A DNA stretch of 10,158 bases from 13-1-40CM-70-15 sp964641215 (GTDB taxonomy: Bacteria; Gemmatimonadota; Gemmatimonadetes; Gemmatimonadales; GWC2-71-9): the NCBI GenBank assembly GCA_964641215.1, contig CAZXKD010000103.1:1-10158 (forward strand), given 5' to 3'. How positions within the stretch are numbered: the stretch's first letter is position 1; the number at the start of each line of letters is the position of its first letter. A program made the position numbers and the translations under genes. Positions 1 through 6,025 of the stretch are shown in pieces. The notes under the pieces are model-generated. The model saw nothing but the letters and a program-made list of their open reading frames with translations. It was not told the origin of the DNA and did no database searches.

Positions 1-1
1 T

Positions 2-574
2 TTGATGCCGAGGCTGGCCGCGGCCGGGCTCGCGGCCGCCGCGGGGCCGCGGCGCGTGCTCCTGCCCGCGCTTCTCACCGCCGCGCCATTCTGGCTCTTC
101 CTCTTCATTTTGCACGGGGTCGCTGGGATGCTGGTGTTCGGGGTCCGGCTCACGACGATGATCGCGAGCTTCGTCTGGCTCGTGGCGGTGCTGCCGCCGG
201 CGCGACTGGTGGAAGCGCTGGTGGCGGCCGGCTGGAGCGCGCCGACCGCCTACCTCTTCGCGGCGACCCTCTCCGCTGTCCCGGTGCTGCGGCAGCGGGC
301 CCGGCGTATCGTGGACGCGCAGCGCTGCCGCGGCCTGTCGCCGCGCGGCGCCCCGTTAGCACGGCTCCGCGCGCTTCGCGCCCTTGCCTTGCCGCTCGTG
401 TTGTCGGCGTTGCACGAGGTGGACGAGCGGGCCCTCGCGCTCGAGACCCGCGGGCTCGGGGCCGGCCACCGCCGCACCCCGCTCGCCCCGCCTGCCGACT
501 CGGCGCTGCAACGGGGTACCCGCTGGGTGTTGGTGCTCGCCTGCGGGCTCGCGCTCGCCTGGAGACTGCGGTGA
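2..574 (+). CDS. ecfT: ECF transporter membrane coupling protein EcfT (5'-truncated by window edge)
   Basis: This is the C-terminal part of the transmembrane T component of an ECF-type ABC transporter, which links the vitamin- or metal-binding S component to the two ATPases. About 190 residues are visible, whereas the family is usually about 250-270, so the true start probably lies upstream; the TTG and ATG at 2 and 5 are probably internal codons. Visible hydrophobic segments lie at residues ~20-45, ~50-65, ~80-96 and ~174-188. The diagnostic features are the two cytoplasmic coupling-helix motifs of the Ala-Arg-Gly type, AQRCRG (residues 106-111) and ALETRG (146-151), which dock into grooves of the ATPases. 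The stop codon overlaps the GTG start of the first ATPase gene, so the genes are almost certainly co-transcribed and translationally coupled. The substrate cannot be read from this fragment. Family assignment is confident from the paired motifs and gene order. Confidence 0.88.
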   Translation: MMPRLAAAGLAAAAGPRRVLLPALLTAAPFWLFLFILHGVAGMLVFGVRLTTMIASFVWLVAVLPPARLVEALVAAGWSAPTAYLFAATLSAVPVLRQRARRIVDAQRCRGLSPRGAPLARLRALRALALPLVLSALHEVDERALALETRGLGAGHRRTPLAPPADSALQRGTRWVLVLACGLALAWRLR

Positions 575-1362
575 CGCGGCTGACCTTGAGCGGCGTGAGC
601 TTCTGGTATCCCGCCACGGAACGACCCGCGTTGACCGACGTCTCGCTCACCGTGACGCCGGGAGAGGTGGTCGCGCTGGTCGGCAGCGTCGGCGCCGGCG
701 CCTCCACGCTGCTGCTTGTCGCCGCGGGTCTGGCGCCACGGGTGATCGGGGGACGGCTGACGGGAACCCTGGAACGGGAGACGGCGAGCGCGATCGTGCT
801 CCCGACCCCGTGGACGCAGGTGTCCGGGATGGCGTTCACGGTACGCGACGAAGTGGCCTTCGGGCCGGCGAACCTCGGGTGGCCGATCGAGCGGATCTGG
901 CAGGCGGTCGATCGCGCGATGGCGCGTCTGCAGGTCGGAGCCCTCGCCGCGCGCGACCCGGCGACGCTCTCGGGTGGTGAGCTGCAGCGCGTGATCCTCG
1001 CCGGCGCTCTGGCCATGGAGCCCGGCCTGCTGCTCCTCGACGAGCCCACTGCGGAGCTCGACCCGTCCGGCGCGCAGGATTGCTGGCGGCTGCTGCGCAC
1101 GCTGGCGCGCGAGGACGGAGCGAGCGTCGTGGTCGCGACCAGTGACCTCGACGCTGTTCCGCTGTTCGCCGACCGGGTCGTGTGGCTCGAGCAAGGGCGC
1201 GTGGGGCGCGCGGGTCCGCCGCCCGAGGTGCTGGCCGACGAGACGTTCTGGCGCGACGGACCTGGCGGGCCGGCGGTGGCGCGTGCGTGGCGCGCGGCCG
1301 GCTGCCCGTCGCCGCTCCCCCTCACGGTCGCCGACGCCGCGGCTCGCCGCGTAGGGCCATGA
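571..1362 (+). CDS. ecfA: ECF-type ABC transporter ATPase, first subunit, with degenerate Walker A and switch motifs
   Basis: A 263-residue ATP-binding subunit that should pair with the next gene product to energise the ECF transporter on the cytoplasmic membrane face. The GTG start sits in the EcfT stop (GTGA), with GGAG at 561-564 as ribosome binding site. Intact elements: aromatic A-loop (FWYP, residues 11-14), Q-loop Gln83, the family stretch VAFGPANLG (95-103), signature LSGGE (133-137), Walker B LLLLDE (153-158) and D-loop. Two key residues are missing. Walker A reads GSVGAGAST (38-46) with Ala44 where Lys is essential (codon GCC at 700-702), and the switch His is Ser191 (codon AGT at 1141-1143). 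Neither is a one-base change from a Lys or His codon, so single sequencing errors are unlikely. The gene is otherwise open and well formed, so I read it as a specialised non-catalytic site rather than a decayed gene. Confidence 0.93.
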   Translation: MTRLTLSGVSFWYPATERPALTDVSLTVTPGEVVALVGSVGAGASTLLLVAAGLAPRVIGGRLTGTLERETASAIVLPTPWTQVSGMAFTVRDEVAFGPANLGWPIERIWQAVDRAMARLQVGALAARDPATLSGGELQRVILAGALAMEPGLLLLDEPTAELDPSGAQDCWRLLRTLAREDGASVVVATSDLDAVPLFADRVVWLEQGRVGRAGPPPEVLADETFWRDGPGGPAVARAWRAAGCPSPLPLTVADAAARRVGP

Positions 1363-2216
1363 CACTCTCCCCCCCCCTCCCACCTCCGCCGGCCCTGCGG
1401 TTCGAGGACGTCTCGTTCGCGTACCTGGCCGGGGGTGACGGGACGCCCGTGCTCCGCGAGGTGTCGTTCACACTCGGCGCCGGGGAGCGGGTCGCTTTGC
1501 TCGGGCGCAACGGAGCGGGGAAGTCCACGCTCGCCCGGCTGGTCACGGGGCTGCTGTACCCCAGCGCCGGCACCGTGTGGGTCGGCGACTGGGACACTCG
1601 CGGCCGCCGCCCCGAAGAGTTGGCGCGAGGGGGCCGGGTCGGCTCCGTGTTCCAGCACGCGGACCAACAGTTGTTCGCCCGGACGCTGCGCGAGGATGTC
1701 GCGTTCGGCCCTCGGGAGCTCGGGCATGACCCCGCGCACCGCGCACGACTCACCGCTGCCGCGTTGGATCTCCTCGAGCTCACTCCGCTCGCGGATGAGC
1801 ACCCGTATGATCTGCCCCCGCCGTTTCGCAAGCTCGCCGCGCTCGCCGGGGCGCTCGCCCTCGAGCCGGCATTGCTCGTGCTTGATGAGCCGACGGCAGG
1901 GCTGGACGGGGGTCTGCAGCGCCGGGTCGCTCGAGCGATCGGCGAGCGGGCGGCGCGCGGCACCACCCTGCTCGTGATCACCCACGATCTCGGCTTCGCC
2001 GCGGAGACACTGGACCGGGCGCTGGTGCTCGACGCGGGTCGGCTCGCGTGTGACGAGCCGCTGCCCCGGCTGCTCGCGGCACCCGAGCGTCTGGCGCCGC
2101 TGGGACTCGCACCTCCTCCGCTCGTGGAGCTGTCGCTCGCCCTCGCCCTTCCGGGGACACCCGTGCGCGCCGCCGCCGTGACCGCCGCGCTGGCCGCGCG
2201 TTGCCGCACGCTGTGA
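1359..2216 (+). CDS. ecfA: ECF-type ABC transporter ATPase, second subunit, with non-canonical signature motif
   Basis: A 285-residue ATPase, partner of the preceding subunit in the presumed EcfA-EcfA' heterodimer. The ATG overlaps the previous stop (ATGA), indicating coupled translation. Longer upstream starts in this frame would run through the previous gene and lack homology, and the family-like sequence begins at LRFEDVSFAY (residues 13-22). Walker A GRNGAGKST (49-57, Lys55), Q-loop Gln99, Walker B LLVLDE (172-177) and switch His209 are canonical. The signature is not: where LSGGQ should precede the RK-LAALAGALALEP helix there is LPPPF (152-156, bases 1812-1826). The C-terminal tail (residues ~230-285) resembles the short post-NBD region of EcfA proteins. 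From memory, some ECF ATPases carry DLxxxxRK at this place, so this may be a subfamily trait. A run of nine C residues (1369-1377) lies in codons 4-7. Confidence 0.93.
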   Translation: MTLSPPLPPPPALRFEDVSFAYLAGGDGTPVLREVSFTLGAGERVALLGRNGAGKSTLARLVTGLLYPSAGTVWVGDWDTRGRRPEELARGGRVGSVFQHADQQLFARTLREDVAFGPRELGHDPAHRARLTAAALDLLELTPLADEHPYDLPPPFRKLAALAGALALEPALLVLDEPTAGLDGGLQRRVARAIGERAARGTTLLVITHDLGFAAETLDRALVLDAGRLACDEPLPRLLAAPERLAPLGLAPPPLVELSLALALPGTPVRAAAVTAALAARCRTL

Positions 2217-2238
2217 CCGATCGTTAAGTTTGGGGCCC

Positions 2239-3942
2239 ATGTCGTTCGCCGCCGAGACGTTCGCCGCGCATTTGGCGCGGGCCGTGGACCTGTTTCGCGA
2301 TCCGGAGAAGCGAGAGGATCAGAAGCGGGAATTCCGCGCGCTCGTGACCATGCTGCAGGAGGAGGGCGCCACCGTACGGGCGGCCGGCGGCCGGATCGTG
2401 GTGAACGGCTTGCCGATCGACGGGCTACAGCTGGACCCTTTGCTGCGGCGGTTCGAGCTTCACGGCGTGAGCGAGGTGACGATCCCGCAGGGCACCCCCG
2501 TGGGCCAGGTGTTCGCCTTGCTGCGGGCGCTGGCCGATCAACCGGGTTGGGAGGAGGACCTCGGCGCCCGCCTCAAGGCCGCCGGCGCCACCCACCTCTC
2601 GGTGTCGATAGCCCGAATCACGGATTCGCCGCCGGCGGCGCCGCCGTCCGCGCCAACGCCGGCCCGCGCTGATTCGCTGGGGACGGGAGGGCTGCTGCGC
2701 GGCGATCCCATGGGCGATATCGCCTCTCCAGCCGCCCCGGTGGCGGGCGCCGGCGACGTCCACCAGATCTCCCCGATGCCCGAGTCGCCCGGCCCCCCGG
2801 CCCCCCCGGCCCCAGCCGCCCCCGTCGTCCCCGCGGGGTCGGCCGGTCCCCCACCCCCAGCGCCTGCTGAAGATGAACCGCTTCTCGAGCCGATGTTGCC
2901 CCCGATCGTGAGCGACGAGACGCGCGGCGTCTTCGGACCCGCCGCGGCACGCACCAAGGACGCGCTCGACGTGCTGGCCATCCTGGAGCTACAGCCGCAA
3001 GGCGACGCGGTGGGGGACACGCTCGCGGTGCTGGTGCGGCAAGTGGAAGAGGCAGCCAGTGCCAGCAAGTTCGAGCGCGTGCTGCGGATCATCTGCGGCA
3101 CCGTGCGTCTCGAGCTGACGGTCGCCGAGGGAAGCGCGCGGCGGATGTACGGCATCGCCCTGAAACGCATGTTCACCAAATCGACGCTCCAGGCGCTGGC
3201 CCACTTCACCGGGTTGCCCGGCTACCGGGCGGACGCGATCGTCGCGCTGAAACGCGCCGGCGCCGACGGCGCGGAGGTGCTGCTCGACAGGCTCGTCGAG
3301 GCGCCCAGCATGGAAGAGCGGCGTCACGTCTTCAGCGCACTGGCTCAGATGCCGCACGGCGCCGACCAGCTGGTGCACCTGCTCGGCCATCACCAATGGT
3401 TCGTGGTGCGCAACATCGCCGAGCTGGCTGGTGAGTTGGGGGTGGTGGACGCGGTGCCGCAGCTGGCCAAGCAGCTGGAGCACCAGGACGAGCGGGTGCG
3501 CAAAGCCGTGGCCCTGGCGCTGGCCAAGATCGGCAGCCGCAACACGGCCGAGCCGCTGCGCCGGGCGCTGCGCGACCCGTCCCCAGGGGTGCGGCAGCAG
3601 GTCGCCCTCGGCGTCGGGGGGCGCCGGGCGAGCCCGCTGGCGATGCTGCTGACGAGCGCGTTGGAAGAGGAGAAGGAGGCCGAAGTGGTGCGGGAGTTGG
3701 TGCTCGCCCTCGGGCGTATCGGCAGCCCAGAAGCGGTGCACGCCCTGATCAAGTTCGTGCAGCCCACCGGCAAGCTCATCGGGCGGAGGCCGACCCCGCT
3801 GCGCCTCGCCGCCGTCGAGGCGCTGCGCCTCGCCGGCACGCCCGCCGCGGTGGGAACGCTGCAGGGACTCGCCGGCGACGGCGACCGGGCGGTCAGGGCG
3901 GCCGCCCAGGCGGCAATGACCGACCTGAAGCAGCAGGGTTAG
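2239..3942 (+). CDS. HEAT-repeat protein with N-terminal alpha/beta domain and Pro-rich linker
   Basis: A 567-residue protein of unknown function, probably a cytoplasmic protein-protein interaction scaffold; no signal peptide or membrane segment is visible. Residues 1-127 form a compact region containing GGRIVVNGLPIDG (50-62) followed by an FELHGVSEVTIPQG-type strand-loop (72-85). This resembles the N-terminal module I remember in front of HEAT or HD-GYP domains in other GC-rich bacteria (recollection, not tested). Residues ~128-225 are a low-complexity Pro/Ala/Gly linker. From ~235 onward the protein is helical, with recognisable HEAT-type units at ~380-412, 413-443, 444-475, 482-512 and ~519-560 (for example DERVRKAVALALAKIG). 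I chose ATG 2239; a TTG three codons upstream is possible but there is no clear Shine-Dalgarno for either. It starts 22 bases after the ECF ATPase stop, so it may be on the same transcript, but nothing shows a functional link. Confidence 0.85.
   Translation: MSFAAETFAAHLARAVDLFRDPEKREDQKREFRALVTMLQEEGATVRAAGGRIVVNGLPIDGLQLDPLLRRFELHGVSEVTIPQGTPVGQVFALLRALADQPGWEEDLGARLKAAGATHLSVSIARITDSPPAAPPSAPTPARADSLGTGGLLRGDPMGDIASPAAPVAGAGDVHQISPMPESPGPPAPPAPAAPVVPAGSAGPPPPAPAEDEPLLEPMLPPIVSDETRGVFGPAAARTKDALDVLAILELQPQGDAVGDTLAVLVRQVEEAASASKFERVLRIICGTVRLELTVAEGSARRMYGIALKRMFTKSTLQALAHFTGLPGYRADAIVALKRAGADGAEVLLDRLVEAPSMEERRHVFSALAQMPHGADQLVHLLGHHQWFVVRNIAELAGELGVVDAVPQLAKQLEHQDERVRKAVALALAKIGSRNTAEPLRRALRDPSPGVRQQVALGVGGRRASPLAMLLTSALEEEKEAEVVRELVLALGRIGSPEAVHALIKFVQPTGKLIGRRPTPLRLAAVEALRLAGTPAAVGTLQGLAGDGDRAVRAAAQAAMTDLKQQG
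2620..2913 (+). repeat. low-complexity Pro/Ala/Gly linker-coding segment
   Basis: This stretch of the HEAT-repeat gene encodes residues ~128-225, dominated by Pro, Ala and Gly, with C-rich tracts around 2790-2820 and 2850-2860. It separates the N-terminal domain from the HEAT array and is presumably disordered. It is not a mobile or tandem repeat; the bias is compositional. Confidence 0.7.
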
Positions 3943-5003
3943 GGGACGAAGCTGATCGCCGCGGTGAGCTTGCGGGCGAACGCCGCGAGCACACGCGCCG
4001 CTCGCTCGAGATCCACCAGCGCCACCATCTCGTTGGGCGTGTGCATGTAGCGGTTCGGCACCGACACGAGCCCCGTCGGGATGCCGCGCATCGCGTTATA
4101 GATCGCATCGGCGTCCGTGCCCGTGTCCCTCGGGGCGGCCTGCAGCGTGTAGGGGATCTTCTCCTCCTCGGCGCAGGCAACCAGCAGGTCGAACACCTGG
4201 GGATGCGTGGCCGAGCCGCGGGAGAACACGGGGCCGCCGCCCAGCTTGTGGTCGCCGCTCAGCTTCTTCTCGGCGCCGGGCCAGTCGGTCGCGTGCGTCA
4301 CGTCCACCACCAGCGCGACCTGCGGGTCGAGTCCCACCGCGCTGGTGCGGGCCCCGCCTCCCGACCAGGCGATCTCTTCCCGGGTCGTGGCCACCGCGAA
4401 GACGCCCGCGTGCTTGGGCCGGCTCTTCGCCAACAGGCGCAGCGCTTCGGCAACCACGTAAGCGCCGATCCGATTGTCGATGCTGCGTGAGACGATCCGG
4501 CCGTTGGGGAAGTCGAGGCTCACCGCGTCGAGCACGCCGGCGTCGCCGATGCGCACCCGTTCCGTCGCCTCGGTCTTGTTCGCCGCGCCGATGTCGATCC
4601 ACAGGTCTTCGATCTTGGAGACCTTCTCGAACTCTTCCTTCTTCATCAGATGCGCCGCCTTCTTGCCGATCACGCCCTTCACCGGCCCCTTTGCCCCGGC
4701 GATCACCACCCGCTGGCCCACCAGCACCTGGGAGTCCCAACCGCCGATGCCGGCGAAGTACAGATAGCCCTCGTCGTCGATGTGGGTGACCTGCAGGCCG
4801 ATTTCGTCCACGTGCCCCGCGAACATCAGCCGCGGCACTCCCTGGGGGTTCACGACCGCGATCGAGTTGCCGTGCGTGTCGGCTCGCACCTCGTCGGCGA
4901 AGCCTTGCACCTCCTCGCGCCAGACGCGCGCGGGGGCGGCTTCGAAGCCGGAAGGACCGGGCGTGTCGAGCAGCTTCTTGAGAAAGCCCAACGTCTGGGT
5001 CAT
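3939..5003 (-). CDS. M42 family metallo-aminopeptidase
   Basis: A 354-residue cytoplasmic peptidase of the M42 clan (TET aminopeptidase, glutamyl aminopeptidase/FrvX group), which trims N-terminal residues from peptides using two divalent metal ions, typically in a dodecameric tetrahedral cage. All expected ligands are visible in order: His64 and Asp66 in AGHVDEIG, Asp176 in SRSIDNRIG, catalytic Glu209 with metal ligand Glu210 in TTREEIAWSGG, Asp234 in VVDVTHATD and His321 in YMHTPNEM. The family N-terminus LKKLLDTPGPSGFE (residues 8-21) immediately after MTQTLGF supports the ATG at 5003; a GTG at 5048 would add 15 residues without family resemblance. Neither has a clear Shine-Dalgarno. Length is normal for the family. 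Its stop TAA overlaps the stop of the convergent HEAT gene. Substrate specificity cannot be read; database names such as endoglucanase M for this family are historical. Confidence 0.95.
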   Translation of the reverse strand: MTQTLGFLKKLLDTPGPSGFEAAPARVWREEVQGFADEVRADTHGNSIAVVNPQGVPRLMFAGHVDEIGLQVTHIDDEGYLYFAGIGGWDSQVLVGQRVVIAGAKGPVKGVIGKKAAHLMKKEEFEKVSKIEDLWIDIGAANKTEATERVRIGDAGVLDAVSLDFPNGRIVSRSIDNRIGAYVVAEALRLLAKSRPKHAGVFAVATTREEIAWSGGGARTSAVGLDPQVALVVDVTHATDWPGAEKKLSGDHKLGGGPVFSRGSATHPQVFDLLVACAEEEKIPYTLQAAPRDTGTDADAIYNAMRGIPTGLVSVPNRYMHTPNEMVALVDLERAARVLAAFARKLTAAISFVP

Positions 5004-5151
5004 GACGGCCGCCGTCAGAGGGTGATCCGGACGCCACGCCGGCGCCACGGCATCCAGGGCTTGCCCTGTTGGAACATGAAGTTACCGAGGGATGGCGCGA
5101 TCGGCCTCCCCCTAGGGATGCACGTCTGGCATCGGCATGATCACCGGGCGG
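5004..5151. promoter_or_regulatory. intergenic region between BtuF-like gene and M42 peptidase
   Basis: This 148-base gap on the minus-strand side must contain the end of the OPT/BtuF-like transcript or a read-through, and probably the promoter of the peptidase. I see no convincing -35/-10 pair. The only hairpin I noticed (5055-5068, 5-bp stem with a CTTG loop) has no following T tract on either strand, so it is not a standard terminator. A possible 20-residue ORF occupies 5015-5077. Confidence 0.4.
5015..5077 (-). CDS. possible small ORF, 20 residues, Trp/Arg-rich
   Basis: A tiny reading frame, ATG at 5077 to TGA at 5015, ends 11 bases before the start of the M42 peptidase, in a different frame. 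It would encode MFQQGKPWMPWRRRGVRITL: 20 residues with two PW pairs, an Arg cluster and a hydrophobic tail. It could be a translated leader or a small peptide gene, or simply chance in GC-rich DNA. There is no Shine-Dalgarno upstream of its ATG. An inverted repeat (CAGGG-CTTG-CCCTG, 5055-5068) lies inside it. Evidence is weak, and only conservation in relatives would make it credible. Confidence 0.2.
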   Translation of the reverse strand: MFQQGKPWMPWRRRGVRITL

Positions 5152-6021
5152 TCAACCGGAGATCAACTGCGATAGGAGCTCGGCCGCATCGGCCAACCGC
5201 GGCCCGGGGCGCGAAGTATAGGCATTGCCGTCCAGGAACTCCACGCGGCGATGGAAGAGAACCCGGGCATCCCGGTCAATCACGGCGGCGTACTCACGCT
5301 GTGCCCGCGGCACGTCGAAACCGCACGGGGCCACGACGACGACATCCGGCGCCAGCGCCGCGAGCTCACGCCAGGTTCGCGGCCGCGAGGGTTCGCCGGG
5401 ATCGGCGCCGACATCCTCCCCTCCGGCGGCCGTCACGAGCTCCGGCACCCAATGGCCGGCCACGTACGGCGGGTCCAGCCATTCGAGAACCAACGTGCGT
5501 GGTGTGTCGTGCGTGGTATGCTCCGCGCGACGCTCCTGCAGGCGGCGCAATCGATAGCGCATACCATCGACTAGCTCCTCTGCCTCGTCGGCGAGCTCCA
5601 ATGCTTCCCCCACGCGTCGGATATCGGCGAATACGCCGTCCAGGGTGTGGGCGTGGAGAGTGACGACGCGCGGTTTCCGATCCAATACCGCCAGGGCACC
5701 GGCCAGCTCCCCCCCACCCACCGCGCAGACCGCGCACACCGACTGGCCCAGGATCACGTCGGGAGCGAGTAGCCGCAGCGCCTCTCGGTCGAGACGAATT
5801 GGGGAGACGCCGCTCGCCTTCGCCCGTGCCATCGCGCGGTCGATCGCTCCGGACGGCTGCGATGCCTCCACGCTCGTGCGCGTGACGCGCGGCAGGCTGC
5901 ACACCGCGGGTGGGTAATCGCATTCGTGTGAGATGCCCACAAGGCGATTGGTCGCTCCCAATGCCGCGACGATCTCCGTGGCCGCCGGGAGCAGCGAGAC
6001 GATCCGCTCCCCCCCCTCCAT
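5152..6021 (-). CDS. BtuF-like (periplasmic-binding-protein fold) cobalamin/siderophore-binding family protein without signal peptide
   Basis: A 289-residue protein of the BtuF/FecB-type substrate-binding fold (PF01497-like), the family that binds cobalamin or iron chelates for ABC importers. It starts directly with the first domain strand, RIVSLLPAATEIVAALG (residues 6-22), so there is no signal peptide or lipobox and it should be cytoplasmic. It carries marks of the subfamily commonly auto-named cobalamin-binding protein: HECDYP (32-37), CAVCAV with Cys96 and Cys99 (96-101), LEWLDPPYVAGHW (179-191), APCGF (231-235) and DGNAYTSRPGPRL (264-276). The ATG at 6021 is well fixed by the family N-terminus; eight G residues on the coding strand occupy codons 2-5. 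It begins 4 bases after the OPT transporter stop, so the two are surely one operon. No ABC permease or ATPase is adjacent. The true ligand is unknown; the Cys pair could bind metal or a corrinoid (inference). Confidence 0.85.
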   Translation of the reverse strand: MEGGERIVSLLPAATEIVAALGATNRLVGISHECDYPPAVCSLPRVTRTSVEASQPSGAIDRAMARAKASGVSPIRLDREALRLLAPDVILGQSVCAVCAVGGGELAGALAVLDRKPRVVTLHAHTLDGVFADIRRVGEALELADEAEELVDGMRYRLRRLQERRAEHTTHDTPRTLVLEWLDPPYVAGHWVPELVTAAGGEDVGADPGEPSRPRTWRELAALAPDVVVVAPCGFDVPRAQREYAAVIDRDARVLFHRRVEFLDGNAYTSRPGPRLADAAELLSQLISG

Positions 6022-6025
6022 CGCT

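Noticed and set aside
571..1362. First ECF ATPase as a pseudogene
   Set aside because: The frame is intact, coupled to its neighbours, and keeps the signature, Walker B, Q-loop and D-loop. The changed residues match complementary changes in the partner, which fits a specialised subunit better than decay.
150..2240. A 696-codon open frame on the minus strand opposite the ECF genes
   Set aside because: Translation is Arg/Ala/Gly/Ser-rich with no motifs, while the + strand holds three linked ECF genes with clear motifs. It is a typical antisense shadow in GC-rich DNA.
5055..5068. Hairpin CAGGG-CTTG-CCCTG as a terminator after the BtuF-like gene
   Set aside because: The stem is only 5 bp and no T tract follows on either strand, so it does not fit an intrinsic terminator.
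5494..5517. Direct repeat of CGTGCGTGGT (5494-5503 and 5508-5517)
   Set aside because: Only two short copies 14 bases apart inside a variable linker of the BtuF-like gene; most likely chance or minor slippage, not a repeat element.
5514..5566. Inverted repeat TGGTATGC (5514-5521) / GCATACCA (5559-5566)
   Set aside because: Eight bases with a 37-base spacer inside coding sequence; no promoter or operator context, so expected by chance.
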